NCBI GenBank assembly: GCA_938003725.1
Contig: CALKXX010000230.1
Span: 1 to 28,959, forward strand
Reading direction: 5' to 3'
Length of the DNA: 28,959 bases
Origin: an uncultured Sphingomonadaceae bacterium
GTDB lineage: Bacteria; Pseudomonadota; Alphaproteobacteria; Sphingomonadales; Sphingomonadaceae
The notes under the pieces are model-generated. The model was not told where the DNA came from. It did not search any database and saw only the letters and a list, made by a program, of their open reading frames with translations. The translations under genes and the position numbers were made by a program. The first letter of the stretch is position 1. The number at the start of each line of letters is the position of its first letter. This document shows, piece by piece, positions 7,702 to 16,025 of this stretch.

Positions 7702-8769
7702 ATGAGCTTCAACACATTCGGGCGGATATTTCGCTTCTCCACATGGGGAGAGAGCCACGGACCCGCATTGGGTGCGATAATCGACGGTTGCCAGCCGGGT
7801 TTACCGCTGAGCGAAACCGATATTCAACCGTTCCTGGATGCGCGGCGTCCCGGACAATCAAAATATACCACCCAGAGAAAAGAACCGGATCAGGTGAAAA
7901 TCCTGTCAGGCGTGTTTGAAGGAAAGACAACCGGCACGCCGATTTCCCTGATGATCGAAAATGTGGATCAGCGTAGCAAGGATTATAGCGAGGTCGCAAA
8001 ATCCTATCGCCCCGGACATGCCGACTATGCCTATGATCAAAAATATGGCTTTCGCGACTATCGCGGCGGCGGACGTTCTAGCGCGCGCGAAACCGCCGCA
8101 CGGGTAGCGGCAGGAGCAGTCGCACGATTGGTGATTCCGGAAGTATCCATTCGCGCTTGGGTCGCTGAAATTGGCGGCGATGCAATCAATCCGGACAATT
8201 TTGACGCGACAGAAATCGGAAATAATCCGTTTTTTTGTCCCGATTTAGAAGCCGCAAAACGTTGGGAGCATCTGGTCGATGGTGCGCGCAAGGATGGCAG
8301 CAGTCTGGGCGCGATCATTGCTTGCGAAGCGATCGGCGTGCCGGCCGGCTGGGGAGCGCCGGTCTATGCAAAAATGGATAGCGAAATTGCGGCGGGAATG
8401 ATGACCATCAATGCGACCAAGGGTGTCGAGATTGGTGACGGCTTTGAAGCGGCGCGATTGCGCGGCGAGGAAAATGCTGATGTCATGCATCCGGGCAATG
8501 ATGGACCACGCTTTGCGTCAAATCACGCTGGTGGCACTGCCGGCGGTATATCGACCGGCCAACCAATATTTTGCCGGGTCGCCTTTAAACCGACCAGTTC
8601 CATCCTGACGCCGGTTGAGACCATCAACCGCGACGGCGAGGCAATGCAGATCGTGACCAAAGGTCGTCATGATCCTTGCGTCGGCATCCGCGGAGTACCG
8701 GTTGTTGCGGCGATGATGGCGCTTGTACTGGCCGATCAAAAGCTGCTTCACCGGGCACAGTGCGGATAG
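7702..8769 (+). CDS. aroC: Chorismate synthase
   Basis: A 355-residue enzyme needing reduced FMN that converts 5-enolpyruvylshikimate-3-phosphate to chorismate, the last common step to aromatic amino acids. The first signature GESHGPALG (16-24) holds the conserved His19. The second, from YRPGHADYAY to GGGRSSARETAAR, is the Arg/Gly-rich FMN and substrate site. The third, NHAGGTAGGISTG, and the late GRHDPC are also intact. A 68-base spacer separates it from fabI, so it could have its own weak promoter (TTGTCT near 7661 and TTAAAC about 17 bases later), but I see nothing decisive. PheA at 22575 uses a downstream product of the same pathway. Confidence 0.96.
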   Translation: MSFNTFGRIFRFSTWGESHGPALGAIIDGCQPGLPLSETDIQPFLDARRPGQSKYTTQRKEPDQVKILSGVFEGKTTGTPISLMIENVDQRSKDYSEVAKSYRPGHADYAYDQKYGFRDYRGGGRSSARETAARVAAGAVARLVIPEVSIRAWVAEIGGDAINPDNFDATEIGNNPFFCPDLEAAKRWEHLVDGARKDGSSLGAIIACEAIGVPAGWGAPVYAKMDSEIAAGMMTINATKGVEIGDGFEAARLRGEENADVMHPGNDGPRFASNHAGGTAGGISTGQPIFCRVAFKPTSSILTPVETINRDGEAMQIVTKGRHDPCVGIRGVPVVAAMMALVLADQKLLHRAQCG

Positions 8770-8779
8770 AAATTACCAG

Positions 8780-10579
8780 ATGATTGATCTCATCCTGCAC
8801 GTCGTAAAGGACTATATAGAGGCGCATAAAGCCGTTATCGGGCTTGTCATCTTGGGGCTGTTGTTCACCGGTTTCATCATGGAGCGTTTTCCGGCTGCCG
8901 TTGTTGCGGTTCTCGGCGCCTGTATGTTCCTCTTCCTCGGTATTATCGATTCGGATGGTCTATTTTCGGTCTTCTCCAATACCGCCCCGATCACGATCGC
9001 GGCGATGTTCATTCTATCGGGCGCTCTATTGCGCACGGGTACGATTGATGCAATTGCCGGCTTTATCATTGAACGTGCCAAGAAGCGCCCGAAGCTGGCG
9101 GTAGTAGAGATGTTCCTAGGGGCCTTCGTCGCCTCAGCTTTCATGAACAACACCCCTGTTGTACTAGTGCTTATTCCGATCATCATACGCCTGTCCCGGG
9201 CAACTGGATTTTCATCCAAGAAACTCCTCATCCCGCTTAGCTTTATCTGTATTTTGGGCGGCACAACAACCCTGATCGGTACATCGACCAACCTGATCGT
9301 CGATTCGGTCGCCAGAGATTCCGGAATGCCCGGTTTCGGGATTTTCGACATCACGCCTTATGGTCTGGTCGCCGCGGTAGCAGGCACGATCATGATGTTG
9401 CTCTTCAGCAGCTGGCTTCTTCCCGACGGACAAGTATCTGGGGAATTCGAAAGCAGCGATGAAAGCGATTTTCTGACCGAGCTGACGGTTCGGAAGAGTT
9501 CATCCGCAGTGGGCAAACAAGTTAAAGATATCCCCTTTCTACGTCGCTCTGGCATCACCGTTACCGCAATCAAACGCTTGAGCAGCTATATCCGCCACGA
9601 TCTGGAACTTCATGAATTGCGTCCCGGGGATCGCATTGTCGTGCAACTCGATTTGGCGGAGTTGATATCATTACGCGAATCCGAAGATTTTAAAATCGGC
9701 ATCGTGCGCTCCGGCGATGTCGGGCCTTTAGGAGAAGAACTGGTAGAAGCAACGGTTGCGCCCAGCCATCCTGCCATCGGCAGCCGGCTATTTGATATCC
9801 CGTTTCTCAGCCAACTCAATGTCCGCGTTCTGGGCATGACTCGTTTTCGCAATCTGCCTCGTTCGGATTTAACCAACGCACGTATCCACGCTGCCGATCG
9901 CCTGTTGGTGACGGGGTCCAGCGAAGATATCAAGCGGATGTACAGCAATCCCAATTTATTCGGTATCGGACAAACAACCACCCGTGCCTTTCGCCGGGAT
10001 CGGGCACCCATTGCCATCGGCGCATTGGTTGCTGTTGTGGTGCTTGCCGCCCTCAACATCATGCCGCTGGCGGTAGCGGCTATTCTTGCCGTTGGCGCGA
10101 TCCTGCTAGCGCGCTGTATCGATGCAGAGGAAGCATGGGGTTCAATCGACGGCAATGTACTCGTACTTATTTTCGGTATGCTAGCGGTTGGACTGGGCTT
10201 GCAACAAGCCGGGAGCGTCGACCTGCTGGTACGGGAGTTAACGCCGTTCCTACGCGATATTCCGCCCTGGGCACTGGTATTTTCGATTTATGTCCTCTCG
10301 GTCATCATGACCGAAATTGTGACCAATAATGCCGTCGCCATTATCATTACGCCAATCGCGATTGCGCTGGGTCAGGATTTGGGTGTCGACCCCCGGCCAC
10401 TGGTGATTGCGGTTATGTTTGCGGCCTCGGCCAGCTTTGCAACGCCAATCGGTTATCAAACCAACACTTTGGTCTATGCGGCGGGGAATTATCGGTTCAC
10501 CGACTTCTTCAAGGCCGGTATTCCATTGACCTTTGGTGTGGGTTTAGCGACCTGTATGGCGATCACCTTCTGGATGTAA
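8780..10579 (+). CDS. SLC13-family permease with two TrkA-C (RCK_C) domains
   Basis: A 599-residue inner-membrane transporter of the DASS/ArsB-NhaD type. Two membrane halves (about 15-215 and 405-598) flank a cytoplasmic insert with two TrkA-C-like domains (about 232-300 and 315-385, each containing a GDRIVV or ADRLLV motif). Substrate-hairpin motifs appear twice: SNTAPIT / NNTPVVLV / TSTNLIV in the first half, and TNNAVAIIITPIA / TPIGYQTNTLVY in the second. The likely substrate is a dicarboxylate, sulfate or another small anion with Na+, which sequence alone cannot settle. ATG 8780 lies 10 bases after the aroC stop, so it is likely co-transcribed with aroC; a longer in-frame start inside aroC is less likely. 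Confidence 0.9.
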   Translation: MIDLILHVVKDYIEAHKAVIGLVILGLLFTGFIMERFPAAVVAVLGACMFLFLGIIDSDGLFSVFSNTAPITIAAMFILSGALLRTGTIDAIAGFIIERAKKRPKLAVVEMFLGAFVASAFMNNTPVVLVLIPIIIRLSRATGFSSKKLLIPLSFICILGGTTTLIGTSTNLIVDSVARDSGMPGFGIFDITPYGLVAAVAGTIMMLLFSSWLLPDGQVSGEFESSDESDFLTELTVRKSSSAVGKQVKDIPFLRRSGITVTAIKRLSSYIRHDLELHELRPGDRIVVQLDLAELISLRESEDFKIGIVRSGDVGPLGEELVEATVAPSHPAIGSRLFDIPFLSQLNVRVLGMTRFRNLPRSDLTNARIHAADRLLVTGSSEDIKRMYSNPNLFGIGQTTTRAFRRDRAPIAIGALVAVVVLAALNIMPLAVAAILAVGAILLARCIDAEEAWGSIDGNVLVLIFGMLAVGLGLQQAGSVDLLVRELTPFLRDIPPWALVFSIYVLSVIMTEIVTNNAVAIIITPIAIALGQDLGVDPRPLVIAVMFAASASFATPIGYQTNTLVYAAGNYRFTDFFKAGIPLTFGVGLATCMAITFWM

Positions 10580-10594
10580 ATCCGGCTTACCGGC

Positions 10595-10614
10595 GCCCGA
10601 TACGGTCATCGGGC
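10595..10614 (+). terminator. Probable terminator hairpin after the SLC13 gene
   Basis: A perfect 7-bp inverted repeat (GCCCGAT / ATCGGGC) with a 6-base loop starts 16 bases after the SLC13 stop codon and is followed by TTGCTCCT. The stem is GC-rich and well placed, but the T-run is poor, so it may be a weak or Rho-assisted terminator ending the fabI-aroC-SLC13 run. Confidence 0.5.
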
Positions 10615-10669
10615 TTGCTCCTGTCCCCGCAGCGCACTAGGCTGTTGCCAAATAGTTCAGGGAAGAGTG

Positions 10670-11908
10670 ATGCTGAGTTTCTGGTTTAAAATTCCTTTGT
10701 GGCAGCGCGTGATAGGCGCCCTTATATTGGGTATCGCCGCCGGGTTTGCGATGGGCCCCGACGCGGAATCCATAAAGTGGATTGGCGACTTTTTTATCAA
10801 GGCGATCAAAATGCTGGTCGTCCCGCTCATCTTCTTCTCTCTTGTTTCCGGCGTTGCGGCGATTGGGGATTTGAGCAAATTGGGGAAAGTCGGCGGGCGG
10901 GCGATGATCTTGTTCATCGTCACCGGCCAAATCGCGGCATGGCTTGGCCTTTTCCTTGGCACAATCATAAAGCCGGGTGCGGGCCTGCAGACGGACCTGA
11001 TCGACAAAGGCGAAACACCCGAACCCAATGAAACTTCAGCGGTGGATATGATCCTGTCCATCGTACCAGATAGCCCGGTACAAGTGATGGCCGATGCCCG
11101 CGTGCTTCCGCTCATTGTCTTTGCCCTGTTGATCGGGATCGGCATTTTGATGGCGAAAGAAGAAGGCAAGCCGCTCATCAAAATCTTCGATGCCGGCGCC
11201 ATTGTAATGCAAAAAGTCACAATGATCGTGATGGAACTAACCCCCTTTGGGGTGTTTGCGCTCATGGCATGGGTTGCCGGAACATTGGGTCTCGATGCCC
11301 TGCAAGCACTGGGTAAACTGGTTTTTCTAAACTATCTTGGCTGCCTGCTCATCATCGGCGTTATGTACAGCGCGATGCTGAAATTTATCGGCAAGGTGCC
11401 GGTGATCGATTTCTTCCGCGGTATCGTGGATGCGATTGCGGTCAGCTATTCAACCGCTTCGTCCAATGCAACATTGCCGGTGACATTGCGATGCACACAG
11501 CGAAACCTGGGTGTATCAAAAAGCGTATCAAGTTTTGTCGTCTCTCTTGGGGCAACGATCAACATGAACGGCACGGCCATGTATCTGGGATTGGCAACAT
11601 TGTTTGGCGCACAGATATTCGGAGTTGAACTAAGCTGGGCGCAATATGGATTGATCGCGATACTATCCACCTTGGGGGCGATTGGTGCAGCGGGGATCCC
11701 CGGTGCCGGCCTCATCATGATGGCACTGGTATTCGGCGCGGTTGGTGTGCCGCTGGAAACCATCGCCTTTGTTGCCGGTGTGGACCGGATCATGGATATG
11801 ATGCGGACCACCACCAATGTCAGCGGCGACGCAGCCGTCGCAGTCACGGTGGCCAGCATGACCGGCGAACTGGACAAGGAAGAGCTGATCAGCGCGGATG
11901 ATGTGTAG
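10670..11908 (+). CDS. Dicarboxylate/amino acid:cation symporter (DAACS, SLC1-like)
   Basis: A 412-residue membrane protein of the GltP/DctA/GltPh fold, importing glutamate, aspartate or C4-dicarboxylates with Na+ or H+. Diagnostic segments are the early MLVVPLIFFSLVSGV, the HP1 serine motif SSNATLPVT (normally SSSATLPVT), the NMNGTAMY motif (canonical NMDGT, with Asp changed to Asn) and the HP2 region GAAGIPGAG, followed by DRIMDMMRTTTNVSGD. A GTG immediately precedes ATG 10670; ATG is favoured with GGGAAG 6 bases upstream. It has its own upstream region after the preceding terminator hairpin. The D-to-N change in the NMDGT motif also occurs in proton-coupled or neutral-substrate relatives, so exact substrate and coupling ion are uncertain. 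Confidence 0.93.
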   Translation: MLSFWFKIPLWQRVIGALILGIAAGFAMGPDAESIKWIGDFFIKAIKMLVVPLIFFSLVSGVAAIGDLSKLGKVGGRAMILFIVTGQIAAWLGLFLGTIIKPGAGLQTDLIDKGETPEPNETSAVDMILSIVPDSPVQVMADARVLPLIVFALLIGIGILMAKEEGKPLIKIFDAGAIVMQKVTMIVMELTPFGVFALMAWVAGTLGLDALQALGKLVFLNYLGCLLIIGVMYSAMLKFIGKVPVIDFFRGIVDAIAVSYSTASSNATLPVTLRCTQRNLGVSKSVSSFVVSLGATINMNGTAMYLGLATLFGAQIFGVELSWAQYGLIAILSTLGAIGAAGIPGAGLIMMALVFGAVGVPLETIAFVAGVDRIMDMMRTTTNVSGDAAVAVTVASMTGELDKEELISADDV

Positions 11909-11945
11909 GGGTGCTGGTTCGAAGCAAGATAATATGAGATGACGA

Positions 11946-12845
11946 ATGGCAGATAGATTTCACGTTTCAGCGATCATTTGCGGGGTTTTGGCCTGCGCAA
12001 TTGGATTGGCCTATCTTGTCGTTGCGGGTGCACCGAACAACATGATCATTGTCAACGCCGCGGCGCTCTCTATCGGATTGCTGCTGGCATTTTCGATCAC
12101 ACGCTTTGCGTGGTTCACACATGGTCCCATCATGATCCTATCTATAGTGGGATCCTTGTGTTTGTTGGCGACAGCGGTTTTAGGTTACGCAATCGAGGGG
12201 GCAAGTCGGTGGGTACTTGTTGGGCCGTTTTTTGTTCAAACAAGCCTCATTCTTCTGCCCGCGATGGCGCTTAGTTTTGCGAGAGTTCAGAACTTGTGGA
12301 CGGCCCTTGCGATTGTCATTGCCGGATTGGCAATGGCCATGCAACCTGATCGGGCGATGGCGGCGATGCTTGGCTTGGCGGTTGTGGTTGTGAGTGTGAA
12401 AAAACCAAATCTGTTGACGGTTACCACGTCGATATTCTGCGTTGCGGCATTTTGCTTAACAGTGTTTCTACCCGATCGATTGCCCGCTGTTCCCTATGTG
12501 GATCATATCTTGTGGACCAGCTTTGAATTGAACTTCATAACCGGGTTATCCCTCTGGACTGGCTGTTTGCTGATGATTTGCCCGATATTCTTTGTTCCCG
12601 AAAGCGAACGAACCGTCGTGCACTACACCTTTGTCTCTTGCTGGTTCGCGTTGATTGCAGCTGCGGCGATGGGCGCATATCCCACACCGCTGGTTGGTTA
12701 TGGTTCCAGCGCGATTATCGGATATTTTTTGAGTTTGAGCTTGATAGGACCGCAAATGCAAATCGCGAAGATTGAGAACCGCGCCAGTAAAGATTCGCTG
12801 GACATTGAAGGGCATGACTCGATGTTTCGCGCTCGTCCCGTATAG
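11946..12845 (+). CDS. Polytopic membrane protein resembling a short, degenerate SEDS (RodA/FtsW) protein
   Basis: A 299-residue, mostly hydrophobic protein with about eight helices. I do not recognise a named family, but three stretches match SEDS glycosyltransferases in order. GASRWVLVGPFFVQTS (85-100) resembles GA.RW..LG....QPSE. QPDRAMA (133-139), after a hydrophobic helix, resembles QPDLGTA. TPLVGYGSSAII (247-258) resembles LPFVSYGGSS. At VPESERTVVHYTF (217-229), where RodA/FtsW have PE..TDFIF with the catalytic Asp, the Asp is missing. The GxGKG-like loop before it is also absent, and the protein is about 70-100 residues shorter than RodA. I infer a pseudo-enzyme or repurposed relative, perhaps in envelope assembly. 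It lies 37 bases after the symporter gene and abuts the convergent L,D-transpeptidase gene. Confidence 0.8.
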   Translation: MADRFHVSAIICGVLACAIGLAYLVVAGAPNNMIIVNAAALSIGLLLAFSITRFAWFTHGPIMILSIVGSLCLLATAVLGYAIEGASRWVLVGPFFVQTSLILLPAMALSFARVQNLWTALAIVIAGLAMAMQPDRAMAAMLGLAVVVVSVKKPNLLTVTTSIFCVAAFCLTVFLPDRLPAVPYVDHILWTSFELNFITGLSLWTGCLLMICPIFFVPESERTVVHYTFVSCWFALIAAAAMGAYPTPLVGYGSSAIIGYFLSLSLIGPQMQIAKIENRASKDSLDIEGHDSMFRARPV

Positions 12846-13400
12846 CTAAGGCCTAATCTCAATCTCTGCCCCGTTCGGCACCACATCCCAGATCTGTTTC
12901 ATCTCTGCATTGCTCAGCGCGATGCAGCCATCGGTCCAGTCGCGGTCAATCGGTGCGCCATCATAGCCATTGGGCTGACCATGGATGAAGATATCTCCGC
13001 CGGGTGATTTGCCACGTGCTTCGGCATAGGCGCGATCGGCGGCGTTGGGATAGGAGACGCGCAGGCTCAGGTGAAAGCTGCTGCCCGGATTGCGGCCGTT
13101 GATTGTATATGTGCCTTCCGGCGTTTTCTCGTCACCTTCAAAGCGTTTGTGGCCTTCTGGCGCATCGCCGAAGCGAATCTTTGAATAGCGCGCAATCTCT
13201 TCCTCGCCTTTGAAAAGAATCAAAGTGCGGTCGCTTTTGTCGACCAATATACGGTCCGCCGTTGTGCCTGCTGGAATGATTAGAAGGGTAGAAGCTGATT
13301 GCTCAGTTTCACCATCTCTCGCAATGTCCGGCGCATCCCCTGCCGTGGAGCAACTCGCCAGCGCAAAAGCCGCGATCAGGAGGCCAATTCTAGTCCGCAA
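12846..13400 (-). CDS. L,D-transpeptidase (YkuD/YafK-type) lipoprotein
   Basis: A 184-residue protein with an N-terminal lipoprotein signal (LASC, Cys17) and a C-terminal YkuD-fold domain (about 50-184). The active-site pattern is FIHGQPNG (His140) and TDGCIALSN with nucleophile Cys159. Such enzymes form 3-3 peptidoglycan crosslinks or attach/detach proteins to peptidoglycan in the periplasm; which one applies here is unknown. The start appears to be TTG at 13400, overlapping the last codons of purA by 11 bases, because starting there gives a complete signal peptide and no later ATG does. No good ribosome site is seen, suggesting translational coupling to purA. Its stop codon directly abuts that of the convergent SEDS-like gene. 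Confidence 0.88.
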   Translation of the reverse strand: MRTRIGLLIAAFALASCSTAGDAPDIARDGETEQSASTLLIIPAGTTADRILVDKSDRTLILFKGEEEIARYSKIRFGDAPEGHKRFEGDEKTPEGTYTINGRNPGSSFHLSLRVSYPNAADRAYAEARGKSPGGDIFIHGQPNGYDGAPIDRDWTDGCIALSNAEMKQIWDVVPNGAEIEIRP

Positions 13401-14679
13401 AGGGGTCCGTTACCAATATCGTGTCCTCGCGCTCTGGCGAGGTCGAAACCAGCGCCACGGGACATTGGATCAGCTCTTCGACGCGCTTGATATATTTAAT
13501 CGCCTGTGCCGGAAGGTCCGCCCAGCTGCGCGCGCCTGCGGTCGACTCGCTCCAACCAGCCATCGTTTCATAGATGGGCGTCACCGCGGCCTGGTCCTGA
13601 TGATGCGGCGGCAAATAGTCATAGGTTACGCCGTCCAGATCATAACCCACGCAGATTTTCAGTTCTTCAAAACCGTCCAGAACATCCAGTTTGGTCAGGG
13701 CAATCCCATGCACCCCGGAAACGGCCAGCGCCTGACGTACCAGAATCGCATCAAACCAACCGCAGCGACGCTGACGCCCGGTATTGGTGCCAAATTCATG
13801 ACCGCGTTCGCCCAACCTGTGGCCTACATCATCATCCAGTTCCGTGGGAAATGGTCCTGAACCAACCCGGGTGGTATAGGCTTTGGTAATAGCCAGAACA
13901 TATCCCGTACCGGACGGTCCCAATCCCGAACCACCTGCGGCGGTGCCGGAAATGGTGTTGGAACTCGTCACAAAAGGATAGGTCCCGTGATCAACATCGA
14001 GAAGAACGCCCTGCGCGCCTTCAAACAAAATCCGGTCACCGCGTTTGCGCGCCTCATTTAGGCGTTTCCAGACAGGCTGTGCATATTGCAGCACGCTGTC
14101 AGCAATCTCTGTCAGATCACCCAAGAGCCGCTCCCGGTCCACGGGCGGTTCGTTAAAACCGGCCCGCAACGCATCATGGTGCGCGCACAGGCGGTCCAAT
14201 TGCGGCCCCAGATCATCAAGATGAGCCAGATCGCAAACCCGTATGGAGCGCCGACCAACCTTGTCTTCATAGGCGGGGCCTATGCCGCGGCGCGTTGTGC
14301 CAATCTTGCCTTTTCCGCTGGCATCTTCGCGCATCGCATCTAAATCGCGGTGGATGGGCAGGATCAGCGGACAGTTTTCGGCAATCCCGAAATTATCTGC
14401 ATTAATCTCAACGCCCTGAGCGCGCAGCTTTTCAATCTCGTCGCGCAAATGCCACGGATCAAGAACGACGCCGTTACCGATTATGGACAGCGCCCCGCGC
14501 ACGATGCCCGATGGCAGCAGAGAGAGCTTATAAACCTCTCCATCGACGACCAATGTATGACCGGCATTATGCCCGCCCTGAAAGCGGACGACGACATCAG
14601 CGCGTTCCGACAACCAGTCGACAATCTTGCCCTTGCCCTCATCGCCCCATTGTGCGCCAATTACCGTTACATTTGCCAT
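13390..14679 (-). CDS. purA: Adenylosuccinate synthetase
   Basis: A 429-residue GTP-dependent enzyme joining IMP and aspartate, the first committed step to AMP. GDEGKGK at 12-18 is the P-loop-like motif with catalytic Asp13, and His41 in GGHNAGHT is the second catalytic residue. The IMP and GTP signatures (KGKIGTTRRGIGPAY, FEGAQGVLLDVDHGTYPFVT, the late TKLDVLDG) are all present and length is normal. ATG 14679 has AAAGG about 7 bases upstream. A 155-base spacer separates it from hisZ on the same strand, and it overlaps the downstream L,D-transpeptidase gene. Confidence 0.97.
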   Translation of the reverse strand: MANVTVIGAQWGDEGKGKIVDWLSERADVVVRFQGGHNAGHTLVVDGEVYKLSLLPSGIVRGALSIIGNGVVLDPWHLRDEIEKLRAQGVEINADNFGIAENCPLILPIHRDLDAMREDASGKGKIGTTRRGIGPAYEDKVGRRSIRVCDLAHLDDLGPQLDRLCAHHDALRAGFNEPPVDRERLLGDLTEIADSVLQYAQPVWKRLNEARKRGDRILFEGAQGVLLDVDHGTYPFVTSSNTISGTAAGGSGLGPSGTGYVLAITKAYTTRVGSGPFPTELDDDVGHRLGERGHEFGTNTGRQRRCGWFDAILVRQALAVSGVHGIALTKLDVLDGFEELKICVGYDLDGVTYDYLPPHHQDQAAVTPIYETMAGWSESTAGARSWADLPAQAIKYIKRVEELIQCPVALVSTSPEREDTILVTDPFAD

Positions 14680-14834
14680 ATATGTGCCTTTCCACCCCGC
14701 CAGAGTGGATCCAAAACGCCCTTCGACAGGACTCGACGCTCGGATGGAAACAAGGTCGTCAACGCTCCTTTTTCGAGCCGGTCGTTACCCCCTCATCAAA
14801 GAGCCGTCAAGGCCATAAGGCGACGTCTTTCCCG

Positions 14835-15950
14835 TTATAGTTCTTCCATGCCGTTGCTGGATAAAATATGTGTGCAGCCCAGCGACTTTGCATCATCTTT
14901 TTCTGAGAGCGCCGCAATCGTGCGCCACCCCTCGCCGCGCAATTTCGCAGCCGCAGCCACATCATGATCCAGTGGCAGAAAAAGTCCAGACTTCTCTTTC
15001 ACACCAAATCCCGAGTCCGTCAAAGGTCCGGGATAGAGCGAAAAGCCCACGGCAGCTTCCGATTGCCCGTCCAATTGGTCGATTTCATAGCTGCCGCCGC
15101 GTCCCATCGCACCGACAAAACCTTCTGCAAATAATGTAAAGCCGAACCAGTTTTGATATTCAAAACCGTGCCGCTCCGTCGGGTCAAGCGTCAGGTCTGC
15201 CTTACCTGCTATATTCCTGGCAATGGCAGAAATGCCATCAAGCCGTGACGTCAGTAAGCTATCGCTGTCAAACTCTCGCATTTTCGACATTGCCGCATCA
15301 AACGGCCCGGTCGCCTCGATCAACGGCAGATAGCCAGTCGCGCCCAGACCGGTCAATCCGCCGGCGTCTTTCATATCCAATTCCCCGCGCACCTCATCTG
15401 CCTGCGCCGGGTTGAGCGGCAGCGGTCCGGCGGAGAGGATATCGACCAGATCGGGCATTGTGAAATCGACCGTGATACCGGATAGACCGGCGCGCTGAAG
15501 CGCCTCGATCGCGACGGACACAATCTCACTCGCGGCGGCCACGCTATCCGTTCCGATCAGTTCTGCACCAATTTGAAGGCGACTGCGTTCCGGACGCAAT
15601 TGTCCCGACCGCAATTTCAGCACCTGTCCCGAATAGCTGAGGCGAAGCGGGCGCGCGGCCTGTGCCATGCTGGTCGCCGCGATCCGCCCAATTTGCATCG
15701 TCACGTCCGGCCGCAAAGCCAACGTGCGCTGGGAAATCGGATCGACAAAGCGCATCAAATCGCTCTTTTCGCCGCCCTTCATCCGGGCCGTCAAGACATC
15801 CTCATATTCCGCAAGAGGCGGAGAGACCCGCGCATAGCCATGGCTGGCCAAGCTATCCAGCACATCACGCTCTAGCCGAGACACCGATTCAGCGATTGGC
15901 GGCAGCGCGTCGTGAAAGCCCTCAGGCAACAGGTTGGAATATTTTGTCAT
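14835..15950 (-). CDS. hisZ: ATP phosphoribosyltransferase regulatory subunit HisZ
   Basis: A 371-residue paralogue of histidyl-tRNA synthetase that lacks aminoacylation activity and serves as regulatory subunit for short-form HisG in the first step of histidine synthesis. LLPEGFHDALPP near the N-terminus, the motif-2-like region ALRPDVTMQIGR ... RLSYSGQVLK and the class II catalytic-core layout are visible. The C-terminal anticodon-binding domain of true HisRS is absent. ATG 15950 is chosen with AAGGAG 10 bases upstream; TTG at 15956 is 4 bases from the same site and less likely. hisG is not in the window. It sits between serA and purA, an order I remember from sphingomonads. Confidence 0.93.
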   Translation of the reverse strand: MTKYSNLLPEGFHDALPPIAESVSRLERDVLDSLASHGYARVSPPLAEYEDVLTARMKGGEKSDLMRFVDPISQRTLALRPDVTMQIGRIAATSMAQAARPLRLSYSGQVLKLRSGQLRPERSRLQIGAELIGTDSVAAASEIVSVAIEALQRAGLSGITVDFTMPDLVDILSAGPLPLNPAQADEVRGELDMKDAGGLTGLGATGYLPLIEATGPFDAAMSKMREFDSDSLLTSRLDGISAIARNIAGKADLTLDPTERHGFEYQNWFGFTLFAEGFVGAMGRGGSYEIDQLDGQSEAAVGFSLYPGPLTDSGFGVKEKSGLFLPLDHDVAAAAKLRGEGWRTIAALSEKDDAKSLGCTHILSSNGMEEL

Positions 15951-16025
15951 CGTCAAAAAACTCCTTAACCTAAGCGAGAATAGAGGCCAGCTTTTTTGTC
16001 ACACCGGCATGGACCAAGTCTAGTG

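Noticed and set aside
10657..11265. A 202-codon open frame on the minus strand opposite the DAACS symporter
   Set aside because: It lies wholly antisense to a clear transporter gene, has a Ser/Pro/Ile-rich composition typical of shadow frames, and shows no domain.
14719..14746. CCCTTCGACAGG stretch resembling a dispersed repeat common in sphingomonad genomes
   Set aside because: Only the first dozen bases match the remembered repeat and the second half diverges. A single copy in the window gives no internal support.
14350..14967. A 205-codon plus-strand frame opposite purA and the end of hisZ
   Set aside because: It spans the antisense of two conserved genes and their spacer, with no recognisable motif or ribosome site.
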